Assembly: GCA_964035575.1 (NCBI GenBank)
Contig: OZ037891.1
Coordinates: 372,001 to 436,000 of the forward strand
Direction of reading: 5' to 3'
DNA from: Rhynchopus sp. YZ270_cl-10
Taxonomy: Eukaryota > Euglenozoa > Diplonemea > Diplonemida > Diplonemidae
Length of the DNA stretch: 64,000 bases
Shown: positions 43,921-53,722 of the stretch, in pieces
Layout: each line of letters begins with the position of its first letter
How positions within the stretch are numbered: the first letter of the stretch is position 1
Notes under the pieces: model-generated
Databases searched by the model: none
Told to the model about the DNA's origin: nothing
Seen by the model: the letters and a program-made list of their open reading frames with translations, nothing else
Made by a program: the position numbers and the translations under genes

Positions 43921-44306
43921 TTGTTAACGGTGCGGTAATGACCTCTGGAAACGCTTGGGTGACTCACCCAAAAAGGCGCCTCAAAAAAAAAATCAGTGCG
44001 GTCTGTAGAGGGTTTTAAAAAAATATGACTAAAAGATGAAAAAAGATGTACAAGATTAGCATGCTGTACGCGCTTCAGAGAGGGTGGGTGGGGGGGTGGG
44101 GGGGTGGGGCTAAAGCAAACAAAAAAAACAAAATGCAAAACAAAAAAAAAAATATACTCAACAAATAAAACAAAAATAAACTCCTCAAAAATAATAAAAA
44201 AAACAACACTTCACGAGGTATCTTCTCGTGGGGTTTATGAACAGACAAATTATGTCTTTCTTCAAAAAAAAAAGCATTGTTTTATCACCCCCCCAACCAT
44301 TTTTGT

Positions 44307-44364
44307 GTTTTCATCCGGATCGTGCATGGGTTAGTTGGAGATGCCTGCATCAACAACTATCGTG
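44307..44364 (+). repeat. Family B repeat, partial
   Basis: TTTTCATCCGGATCGTGCAT, GGGTTAGTTGGAGATG and CCTGCATCAACAACTAT; lacks the 5' third of the family. Confidence 0.65.
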
Positions 44365-44675
44365 TGGCTGAATGAGGGGGTGCAAAAAAATCCCGCAAGA
44401 AGTGCAAATCAGCACCCCCTCCAGTTTTTTTTATTATTAGATGACCTCATTTATCCCAATCACACCATTCAGTACCCCCTCTCCTCCCCTCCCCCCCCCC
44501 TCCAGTACACAAAAAAACACAGCAAATAAAGGCCGTGCTGGTCCACCGTTTTTTTTCCCCCCACAACGTGATTAATCCATCCTCGTTTTTTCCACCTTTA
44601 AAAACCCCCCATCCCCTCTGGCAGTTTTAGTTACCCGCAGTACCCTATTGTATCAATTTCTGCAATCTAAATTCA

Positions 44676-46649
44676 ATGACTGCCCCAACTGTTGTCCATT
44701 TAACCCTAGGTTGCCAAAGCCTGCAGATCTTCTCCGATCTCGGCAACCCTTCTGTTCACGTAGAAGTCTCCGATGTTGCGGTGTACTCTTCCTCCCTTGA
44801 GGGGGATGCTGATGGCGCTCAAGGCTTCCCTTTGCTTCCTTCTTCTGGGGACATCTCTGTTGGAACGACCGAAGTGAAGGAAGGGACGGAGTGTTTATGG
44901 GAAACTCCGGTTTCTGCTGAATTATATCTCGATGCGAGAAGGGGGTTGAAGTTTGCGGTGTGGGAAGGTGAGGAGGCTTTGTGCTCTGTCTGTGTACCGA
45001 TGAATCGTCTCTTGATGGCAGCCTTTCTTGAGGTCCGTCTTGCATGCACTGGAGGTCACTACAAAGGGGATCTTACCATAAAGATTGAAGAACGGAAAGA
45101 TCTATCAGGTGAGCTATGGCTGTCAGGGGTAGGTCTGCAAGGGCAGGGGGCATATCACGATGCAAACACAACGTATCTCTCGATCCGAGAAAAGGAGACG
45201 GGGGTTCAAATCGCCCGCTCCGCTGAGGTGTGGGATAGCTTGGCGGGGGTGCTGGATAAGTTTTCGACCGGAAAGAAAACGTCTTTTTTCAAAAATTGGA
45301 AGGCACGTTGGGTTGTCGCAACCCGAGCTGGCCTGAAATACTATGAACACGCAGAGCAAACCCAACCCAAAGGTCAGGTCCATTTCGATACAACCTGTGT
45401 ATCCCCCCCCTTCGGCATCGTAAGCGATCCCAACCCCACTACCCACCCCGAAGTGAAGGATCCATCCCTCGCATACTTCGCTGTGCAGTGCGTTGATGCG
45501 AAGAAACCTCTTACCATTCTCTTCAAAGCTGCGGACCACGCAACTCGAACTACATGGTGCGACTTCTTAGCAATGCAAATGGACCAAGCCGAAGGAGCGC
45601 CTTCTACCTGGCCTGTTGCTCGTATCCCTGCCTCCGTATTGCGCAACGACCCAAAGCTTGAGGTGTCCATCGTACTAAAAGAAGGGACTGCGAATGGAAG
45701 GTCGAGGGTTGTGCGAAATGAAATCAGCTGTGCTGTGGCTTCTGCTGCAGACGTGACGGAGTCGCGCAAGGTGCAGTTTGGGAGTGGTGGGGCAGAGGGG
45801 AGCATCACCTTCAGTAGGGTGCGAAGGAAGAGGCCGACCGTACGAGATGCGTTCCTCAATGGGCACGACATAAACCTTTCCTGTGCGTTAGACTTTACGG
45901 CAGCGAATGGGGACTCAAAGCTGACTTCGTCCCTCCACTCTACCCATGCAGGGATGAATGATTACCTTCGTGTTGTTCGGGAGGTGGTCGCAGGGTTGCA
46001 CCCCTTTGCGCACACCCAGCCAGACATAGCGGCGTATGGCTTTGGGGGGAGTCTCGAAACCGGCGGGTTTTCTTCTAGGTTTCCCCTTGACCGGGAAGGG
46101 GTGCGTGCGAAATTCACAGATTTTGCGGATCTGCAGCGTGCGTACTGCTCCTCCCTTGAGAGGGTGCAGCTCTTCGACCCTCGCAACTTCTCCCCAGCAA
46201 CGCGAGCTGTCGTAGAGGAGTCCCGCCTCCGCACCAAATGCTACAGTGTGATGGTGATCATAGCATGTGGCGACCCACGCGATACAGCGGAATTCGAAGA
46301 TGTGCTCGCCGAGAGTAGTACCCTTCCAGTGACAGTCATTGTGATCGGTGTAGGTGGGGGCTCATTTGAAAAGCTGAAGGCCTTACAGCAAGGTGTGTCT
46401 GCAGCGCCAGTGGTGAGTCCTGTGACTCGTGTGAGTGGACGGCGTGTCAACTTCCGTTTTGTGCGGTACTCTCCAGGTGATACAGCGGCCCTGCAGGCGC
46501 TCCCCACAGCAACCTCCTCTGCAGTTGCTAACAACCCTGCAAGCAGCGTGCCAACGTATGACCTCGCTTCAGCGCTCTCGGCGCTGCCGTATCACATTCT
46601 CGATTGGGCTAGGGTTGCTGGGAAAAAGTTGGATGAGCCCGGGGCCTGA
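44676..46649 (+). CDS. Copine-like protein with a PH domain
   Basis: Single exon, 657 residues. The N-terminal about 180 residues look like a C2-type beta domain. Residues about 184-310 fit a PH domain (SFFKNWKARWVVATRAGLKY at its start; ATRTTWCDFLAMQ at the closing helix). A further C2-like stretch follows, and from about 405 the copine von Willebrand A domain (LDFTAANGDSKLTSSLH; MNDYLRVVREVVAGLHPF; DIAAYGFGG; then VTVIVIGVGGGSFEKLKALQ). Copines are calcium-dependent phospholipid-binding proteins of the cytosol and membranes. The PH domain between the C2-like parts is unusual for the family and would add phosphoinositide binding. Start: first ATG after a pyrimidine-AG at 44630-44631. Confidence 0.85.
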   Translation: MTAPTVVHLTLGCQSLQIFSDLGNPSVHVEVSDVAVYSSSLEGDADGAQGFPLLPSSGDISVGTTEVKEGTECLWETPVSAELYLDARRGLKFAVWEGEEALCSVCVPMNRLLMAAFLEVRLACTGGHYKGDLTIKIEERKDLSGELWLSGVGLQGQGAYHDANTTYLSIREKETGVQIARSAEVWDSLAGVLDKFSTGKKTSFFKNWKARWVVATRAGLKYYEHAEQTQPKGQVHFDTTCVSPPFGIVSDPNPTTHPEVKDPSLAYFAVQCVDAKKPLTILFKAADHATRTTWCDFLAMQMDQAEGAPSTWPVARIPASVLRNDPKLEVSIVLKEGTANGRSRVVRNEISCAVASAADVTESRKVQFGSGGAEGSITFSRVRRKRPTVRDAFLNGHDINLSCALDFTAANGDSKLTSSLHSTHAGMNDYLRVVREVVAGLHPFAHTQPDIAAYGFGGSLETGGFSSRFPLDREGVRAKFTDFADLQRAYCSSLERVQLFDPRNFSPATRAVVEESRLRTKCYSVMVIIACGDPRDTAEFEDVLAESSTLPVTVIVIGVGGGSFEKLKALQQGVSAAPVVSPVTRVSGRRVNFRFVRYSPGDTAALQALPTATSSAVANNPASSVPTYDLASALSALPYHILDWARVAGKKLDEPGA

Positions 46650-46936
46650 GAAGAGTTGATTTTTTTGGTAAATGAAAACGTTGAAAAGGGGAGAGGGGAG
46701 AAGGGGGTGGGGTCGGGGCCCGAAAAAGCGTCTCTATTTGGTTGATAGTCTGTTTGCAGAAAAGTTTAGTTTGCATATTGAGACTTCTTTCGGTCCTTTT
46801 TTTCGTCTCCTGGCTGTTCAATTCAAGAGCAGCCGTTTTTTGTTTTTTTTTTGTTTGTTTTTTTTTGTTTAGATGTGTGTGCATTGAGAGAGGAGGAGAG
46901 AGACGTTTTCGTCGTTCAGATTTTCTTTGTGGTTCT

Positions 46937-46990
46937 CAAAGGTGATTAAGCATAGAGAGGCTTAGGGTCATCTTATAAACTTTCCTTTTG
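46937..46990 (+). repeat. Family A repeat
   Basis: CAAAGGTGATTAAGCATAGA then GAGGCTTAGGGTCATCTTAT and AAACTTTCCTTTT. Near-consensus. Confidence 0.85.
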
Positions 46991-47224
46991 TGCTTCAAGA
47001 AATTGCTTGGTTTTACCAATATTTTTTGCAAATAAGACTTCTCGCGAAGTTAGACTTTTTTTTTTATTTCATTTTTTGAAAAATCCAAAGATTTCTGATT
47101 TCCCCAATGCAGTACAACAGCTAGTAGTTCTGATTGCGAAGTCGGATCCTTTGGTAGAAGAATAACATTCTATTTTGCCTGCTTTTTCCGCTTTTCCCTA
47201 AGCAAACACATAATAGCGAACAGA

Positions 47225-47364
47225 CACGGTGGCCATTTTGAGCGGGATAGCGTCAAAAATTTGACGTTTTTTTGGGAGAGCGTATACTCTCCCGCGGGAG
47301 CGCAATTCTCAACCAATATTTTCGTCCACTTTTGACGCTCTCCCACATCAAACTGGCCGCCGTG
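47225..47364. mobile_element. 140-bp MITE-like inverted-repeat element
   Basis: Left end CACGGTGGCCATTTTGAGCG and right end (read inverted) CACGGCGGCCAGTTTGATGT pair over about 33 bp, continuing through GCGTCAAAA. No clear target duplication was found. It begins CACGG, as does the 3-kb transposon at 26195. Confidence 0.6.
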
Positions 47365-48030
47365 GGGCACGTCATGTAATGACCCGTCAATCCTTCAAAT
47401 GGTGTATCGTCTTATTTTTTTTGTGAATCATCCTAGCTATTCAAGAGGGTGAACAGAAGACGTCCTTTCCACTTATACTTGTTCTTGTTGAAGATATAAA
47501 AAAAGATGATCATATATGGCAGACGTAGCCTTTCCTTAAGCCACATTGCTTTCCCTTTGGGAAGGGGAGGACGGTATTATCGCCTCAAATATCCTCCACT
47601 AGGCGTTTTTCCAATTTTCAAAAAATTGGAAACGCATTTCCACACAAAAAAGAAAATAAAACCTCCCTGCCCCTTTTACTCCTCAGTCCCAAACATAACT
47701 GCCTCCTTCCTGTTCCATTTTAGAGACAATATTAATAAAAAAATAGCGAACCGCATCTCTGTCAAAAAAAAAAAAAAAAGATCTCCCTCCCCCCTTTTGT
47801 GTACACAGATACCCTTAGATCCGCAGCCAAGAGAGCAGCATCTTGCACATCGCTCGCCAATCAGTTGCTCAACCGTGTACACCTTGCACCGGCCCAGACC
47901 TGGTGCAGCTTCTTCGCCTACTGTGGAGTGCCTCCTGTATGATGTGCACGTCTCCGCCCTCCATATTCCCTTGGTTAGGGTATCCCATTTCTTCACTTCA
48001 TTCGTCAACGTTTTTTTCGATTAACGCCAA

Positions 48031-48318
48031 TCACGAAAAAAAACCGTGGGCATATTCGGTGTCATGACGGGCCATCCAATCTTCCAGCTCGACTCTCACA
48101 GCTAACTCGGCGTTGACCCTTTGGACATCCATCAGGTCGGGTACATCCGGTTCCTCTGCCTCGAGTCTGAGAAGGAGCTCATCGGTGCATGGGGCCACGT
48201 ACGGATCCAAGACACGCTGGTCATGGGCGTAATACTCCCCTGGTACACAAGGCGCAGGGGCCTCCTGAGGCTGGTGGAGCTCTCCAATAAACGGTGTCAC
48301 CTTAAACCAACTATCCAA
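48031..48318 (-). pseudogene. Possible minus-strand coding remnant
   Basis: The minus strand is open for 95 codons with protein-like composition (EYYAHDQRVLDPYVAPCTDE; LLLRLEAEEPDVPDLMDVQ; RVELEDWMARHDTEYAHG). A second minus-strand frame at 47676-48008 (VKKWDTLTKGIWRAETC) follows it. The block is GC-richer than the spacer around it. There is no GTATG intron on this strand and no recognised domain. It may be a decayed gene or a fragment of a mobile element. Confidence 0.3.
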
Positions 48319-48408
48319 CCCCGAGCTTTTTTAACAGCAATTACTATACTGGACATCCACAAATCATCCCACAGCACACAAGAGAACCACCCTTTTTAAA
48401 CCTTTTTT

Positions 48409-50202
48409 ATGCCTGATTACTACGACGACGATGTTGAAGAGGATGAATATATACCGCAGGTGGTTAAGGATGAAGTGAAGGAGGAGCCACATTTGCAGCC
48501 GTATGACACAGAGGGTGGGCAAGGGTATGCCATGCCAGAGCAATTCCACGAGATGCAGCAGGAAGAATACACAGAAACCGAGCATTCGTACTACAACCAC
48601 GACATGGTTGGGGAACGACCTAGGGGTGTGTATCATGACACCTTCGGGCACCACGATGACGATGTGAAGGAGGAAGCAGAAGACATTGTTATGGAGGCAG
48701 AAGGCGAAGTTGACGTAGGCATTCTTCGATCTGCCGAAGCGTTGGTCCCGGATGACAAAGGTCCTCTCCCGAAGGGGTGGGGGTTTGGCCATACAGAATC
48801 AGGGGAAATGTTCTTTATTGACCACGACACCGAGAGCACGACCTGGGTAGATCCGCGGACGGTATCTGTTATTCGGGGTGAATATGAGAGGCCGGCTGAT
48901 GCTTGTCAGTATTTTTTGTTGAAAGGGTTTTGCCCGTTGGCTGCGGAGTGCAAAGCATCGCATGTTACAAAGGAGCAGTTGGAGGCCACACCGAATCTGC
49001 GGATGGCAGATGTGGCAAGGGATGGGGTACGTGATGTGAAGGATCTCCCACACTATCAAACGGCAATGTCGCGGAAGGCGGAGCAAAAGAAGATGGAGTC
49101 TCTGTGGGGTGCAGAGGAACTCCCCGAAGGCAATCCAGCGGAGGAAGGCATAGAGGTCGAGGTGGAATCAGGTGCGTGGCGGTTTGGGACAAAGAAGGAC
49201 GTCATGACCGCAGGGGAGTTGGTGTCGGTGGCACAAAACCAAATGTCTGCGGAAAACTACTCCAAAGTACAGCAGTCATACCTAGGGACGAAGGGGACGG
49301 TGAAGACTGACTCAGATGAAAATAAGTTTGTATGACATGAGGGGGAAAAAAGGGAGGGTTGTGCCTGCTGGCATTTTGTTTTTTTTTTCCAAGGTGATAG
49401 GTGATCAGGAGAGGCTTAGGGGTCTTTTGTAACTTTGCTTTTTTTAAAACAGAGGAGGGGAGTAGATCGTGCTACCCTTTAATGCTTGCTGTTTTGCGAA
49501 ATGGAAAAAGTATACTTATGAATTTGTTCAAAACAACACACCCCCGCACCCTCACAGTTTGTCCGCACCTACCACGAAAAGGGTGGCAAGGTGTTCAGCT
49601 GGCATAAACGGGTATGAGAAAAAAGGCAGACACCCCCCTCTCCTCCCTCAATTTTTTATTTTTTTTGGGGGAAAATACCATTTTTTTTCCTTTCAAACTG
49701 TGTTTCAATACGCCTTTTGTTTTGTTTTGTTTTCTTCTTTTTGTTTCGAAGAAACAGTTTTTTTTTACTCTCCCCCCCTTGCAAAAATAGCAACTCTCAT
49801 TGAACACTGGCAACACCTTTTGTTATCTATAAGGGTATATGAGCTACCCTAACCATTTTAAAATTTTTGTTTCGAAGAAAGCCTAAACACATGGTCATAT
49901 AATAGGCCTCTTTCTCTCTCTTCCCCCCCTCTGTCTCCAGTCTGTTCTTACATGACATCACCTCGTAGGATTTGCTTGTAAACCGACCGCATGCAGAGGA
50001 GGAGTTCCGTAAGGGGAAGGTGCACTCATGGAAGAAGGGGGTTGCGAAGCGAACCAAGGATCAACGTGCCGCTGTTGTGCGTGATGTGCTGCATGGGAGA
50101 GGGGACAAATACCGCTCTGACCCCTACGAGCAAGCATCCGCCGGAAGGGGGCGAGGGCGGGGGAAGCCGTACGTACGACCCCAGGCACGTCCGTATAACT
50201 GA
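48409..50202 (+). CDS. WW plus CCCH zinc-finger protein
   Basis: Exons 48409-49329, 49558-49611 and 49969-50202 give 402 residues; both donors are GTATGA and the frame is phase 0 throughout. The N-terminus is acidic (DDDVEEDEYIPQV). A WW domain lies at about 122-150 (LPKGWGFGHTESGEMFFIDH, then TTWVDP). A CCCH finger follows at about 166-186 (CQYFLLKGFCPLAAECKASH, spacing C-x8-C-x5-C-x3-H). The C-terminal quarter is basic and ends in an RG-rich tail (GRGRGRGKPYVRPQARPYN). The middle exon is only 18 codons (FVRTYHEKGGKVFSWHKR), easily missed. WW, CCCH and RG tail point to an RNA-processing role, but I do not recognise the orthologue. Intron 1 contains a family A copy. Confidence 0.85.
49391..49446 (+). 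repeat. Family A repeat in an intron
   Basis: AAGGTGATAGGTGATCAGGA then GAGGCTTAGGGGTCTTTTG and TAACTTTGC. It lies in intron 1 of the WW/CCCH gene. Confidence 0.75.
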
Positions 50203-50969
50203 AAGAAAAAAAAAGAAAAAGAAAAATAAAAATCTGCTCGAGCAATCTGCTCGCGCAATCAAAATAAAGCAGAGAAACCTGCGGCTTTTTTTTTGAGGTA
50301 AAAAAGTTACAATATGTAACAGCCCTGACTGCAACGTTTTTTTCCTCCCCGTCGTGGGTAAGTCGGAGGTTAACTATTCCTTTTCCCTTCAGCTTTGAGG
50401 TGAAGTATGGGAGCCGTTGTCTCAAAATGCACACCTGTTCTCACGCAGATGTCTCCATGCGTAGGGTAGGGTAGGGGGTCACCTGTAGGGGGGTAGACCT
50501 GTTCATTACAGAATTTCTCGTTTTGTGAAAGGCCTCTGCTTTTCAAGGTGTACAGTGGAGATCATCCTCGGGATACAACTAAGTTTTCAAGGGGGGTGGG
50601 ATAGTGAATAGGTTTAAAAAAAAAACTGACCACACTTGCCAGCAATGCGTAAAAAAAGAAAGATTGTTTTTTGCGGTCTTCTGTCACCTCCCTCCTCTTC
50701 GTCCTCTTTGCACTTTTGTATGAATCTAATATTTACTGTGTGTGCTGGTGTCTGGTGAGGCGCAGTCATTTGTGTACAGTTCAATGTGTCTGTTGGTAGC
50801 ATGACTTCGCTGTACTGCTTCGAACCCTCGGGGTAGATCTGCCGGTGGGTGTTGTGGTGTTTAATTTTGTTTCAAAGGACGCGAATTTTGATCGATTACG
50901 TGGCGTTTGCACCTTTCAACTTCTTTACACAATAACAGAAGGGGGTGGTGTACACAACGCTGTGCGAAG
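50203..50969. other. Intergenic, no gene
   Basis: A- and T-runs, a G-rich tract near 50460-50495, and a GCGTTTGCACCTTTCAACTT repeat tail at about 50902 that runs into the AG (50937-50938) upstream of PEX2. Confidence 0.6.
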
Positions 50970-52594
50970 ATGCCTACAGCAGACACAGCTTCGTTCCATG
51001 CGATACAAAAGGTTGCGTCGCGTCTAGAGAAGGAGTCGGGTGCGGAGGGGAAGACTGTGGGGACCACTGTGCTGCGTGTGGCACAGCTCGACAGCGAGCG
51101 GCTGACGTACGAGGCGTGGAGCCAGCTGAAGCAGCAGTTCCGCAAGGCCTTCACGTTTCTTGATTTTGCAAATGGGTGGGAGCTAGAGCTCGACACAGTG
51201 CTGTCACTCTTAGTGTTCCGGTATGTGGGGCTCTTCTTGTGGGAGGGGAGGGCTGAAGATTCGCTATTGACTGAAATGGGGGGGAAATGGCAAAAAGACA
51301 GTTGTGGCAATACAATTCATCAAAATAAAATCAAAATAAATTCAAAACAGACACACAATCTGGAAGAAGAACCAGACCTACGGTGACCGTCTGCACAACG
51401 TTATCTACCGCTCTGATGCGCGGGCAAAGGCGCTCGGCAAATTTCGTGAGGTGCACTTCTCGCCTTCTACCGCACCGACTAAGGTGGAAAAGGTATGGCA
51501 CATTTCCCGAGGTGAAATGCTGGGGTTTTTTTTGCTGACTCCACGAGCGACATTAGTCCTCTAAAGAAGGAGTTTTTTTTTAATCCTCAGTGCAAAATAA
51601 CAACTTGCCGATGCATGATTCCTTTACCATATCCTATTTTTCTTTTGAATTCTTTTCAATAAAATCCCTCAAACTCCCCTCAGCTTCTCCTCTGCCTTGC
51701 CTCCGTCATTGTGCCGTATTTGTATAGCAAACTTGTCAAAAAAAGCCAGGACGAGGGTTGGGGTGAACCGGGTGCCGACGATTGGAAGACACGCGTATGT
51801 CCGCAACAGTGCCCTCTCTCCCTCTCCTCTCCTCTCTCCCCTCTGCAGTTCCTCCACCACCCCACTCTCCTCCACGCCCTGTATCAAACAACCCCCCCCT
51901 CAAGGGGCAGCTTTAATATTTTTCCCAGCGTTTTTTGGTGACGCGAAAAAATACCAAAAAATGAAATTTGTGCTTCACTTTTTTTTTTCAAATAAACCTC
52001 ACCAGGAGGTGTCTGCATCAACAACTACAGTTTCTTTTATTACCCTACAACCCTCACTCACCCCAAAGCACTTTCAAAACATACAAAAAAAAACATTTTC
52101 AAACCCCACTCACCCCACAGATCCACGAACTGCTCTACCAAGTAGAGACAGCCATGCGTATAGTATCGCTGGTCAACCTTCTCATCTTCATTCGTGACGG
52201 AGAGTTCCGCAATGTGATTGACCGTGTGCTCGGCCTGCGTCTCGTCAACCATAAGAGCAAAGTGAACAAAATGTCCAGCTTTGAGTTCATGAACCGCCAG
52301 CTCTGGTGGAAGTACGCGACAGAGTTTCTTTCGTTTGTTCTGCCCTTTATCAACTTTATGCCGTATCTGAGACGTGTCCTGCGGAGTCGATCCTCCGTCG
52401 TAAGCGTCGTGAACACATCTACCTGTTCCATATGCATGATGAACCCCATTCAGATTCCTTATGTCTCCAACTGCGGGCATTTCTTCTGTTACTACTGCAT
52501 CAAGTCACGGCTAAGCCAAGGACAGAAATCCTGCCCAGCATGCGCCATCGAAATAACCGAAGTAAACCGCCCACCCCCAAGACGATCCACTTAA
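50970..52594 (+). CDS. PEX2: Peroxin-2, peroxisomal RING E3 ligase
   Basis: Four exons, 50970-51220, 51351-51492, 51684-51794 and 52121-52594, give 325 residues. Donors are GTATGT, GTATGG and GTATGT. The N-terminal helical bundle has RVAQLDSERLTYEAW and QTYGDRLHNVIYRSDARA; the third exon carries the hydrophobic LLLCLASVIVPYLYSKL; the fourth has FEFMNRQLWWKYATEFLSFV, the PEX2-type signature. A C-terminal RING finger starts at Cys270 (CSICMMNPIQIPYVSNCGHF; SCPAC). With PEX10 and PEX12, PEX2 forms the peroxisomal membrane ligase that ubiquitinates PEX5 for recycling. The family's usual length is about 300-320. The alternative start upstream (50907) lies before the AG and is rejected. The exon-2 acceptor was chosen by phase. 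Confidence 0.9.
52001..52042 (+). repeat. Family B repeat tail in PEX2 intron 3
   Basis: CAGGAGGTGTCTGCATCAAC then AACTACAGTTTCTTTTATTA; only the 3' half of the family is present. Confidence 0.65.
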
Positions 52595-53722
52595 TCCTTT
52601 GGAGGAGCGAGGGGATGGGGAGGGGGAGGGGGAGGGTTGGTATGACGGAAAAGATGTGAATGCAAAAAAACAAATTCATATACTTTCAAATAAAATTTGA
52701 AAGCATTAGGGAAGGAGCATTAGGAAGCAAAAAAAAAAAAAATGTTGTATCCGATCTGGGTGGGGGGGTGTGGAGGGGGAGAGTGTGTGTGCTTTGGCGC
52801 ATGATACCCCCTGCTGGGTGTTCGCTGTTTGAGAGGGAGAATAACCGAATGCTAATGTGTTCACAAAAGCGTTTTTTGGTGCTTTCGGAAGTAGGTCAAC
52901 GACCTGTCAAATATCGACCCCTCCCGGAGCACCAGTTTTGCAATTTTTTTTTTCTTTTTTCCAATTTACATTGTGTTAGATTTTCTGCAACATTTTTTGC
53001 GTCGCGAGATTCTCGGAGCAAACTAATTTAAAAAAAAGAAATGAAGCAGGAAGGATGTGTTGTGGTTGATGCCTAGTGAGGGTAATTCTTGCGCAGAATA
53101 TGGCCCTATGGTATGTGGTATGGTGTGATGTAGTTGCTTAACTGTGTCTCGGAGGAATTCTTCCGAGAAGAGTGATATGCGTACTGGGAACGAAACAAAA
53201 AGTCAAAAAAAAGAAAAAGAAAAACGGTCGCTTCGCATGCTAACCTGCAGGATGGTGTTGCTGTGCACTTACTGTACTTAGAACCACCCCCTGCCCATTG
53301 TTGCGTTTCTTTTATGTCTCCTCAAAAAGGCCAAGAAAAACAACAACACCAAAACCAAAAATTCTCATTGTGTGACATAACCCCACGAAAAAAAGAGATA
53401 CCCCGTTTACGTTTTATATATTTTGTCCTCCCCTCATCCGTTTGTGATTCACCGCCATGGAAACTGCTAGACCATTCCAATACCGTAAAGGTTCCTAATA
53501 TCTCCCAATATTTCAGATACCGATTTGGGATTAAAAAGGTGAGCAAATGAGAAGGCGTTAGGTTTTCATCTAAAACAAACTTTTCTTCTTTGGTCAAATC
53601 ACCCCCTCTTTTTTTTTTGTCCCTCCTCCTCCTCTTCCTCCTCCCCCAACTCACCCAATACCAGACACCAAACCCTTTCCCCAAGGGGTGCGTTGTTTTA
53701 TTCACCCCCTCCCTTTTACACA
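52595..53722. other. Intergenic with family A copy
   Basis: G-rich run after PEX2, A-rich runs, a diverged family A copy at 53536-53592, then a strong pyrimidine tract with AG at 53663-53664. No gene is seen. Confidence 0.6.
53536..53592 (+). repeat. Family A repeat, diverged
   Basis: AAAGGTGAGCAAATGAGAAG then GCGTTAGGTTTTCATCTAAA and ACTTTTCTTC. Confidence 0.65.

Larger units (their letters stand above)
43360..44675. other. Intergenic with dispersed repeats
   Basis: Holds the second copy of the inverted-repeat element (43835-43920), a partial family B copy (44307-44364), G-rich and C-rich runs, and a pyrimidine-AG at 44630-44631. No gene is seen. Confidence 0.6.
46650..48408. other. Intergenic with small elements
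   Basis: Holds family A at 46937-46990, a 140-bp inverted-repeat element at 47225-47364, and a GC-richer block at 47815-48320 with minus-strand open frames. The pyrimidine-AG for the next gene is at 48336-48337. Confidence 0.6.

Noticed and set aside
44058-44066. GATTAGCATG, resembling U6 snRNA
   Set aside because: Only ten bases match; the rest of U6 is absent.
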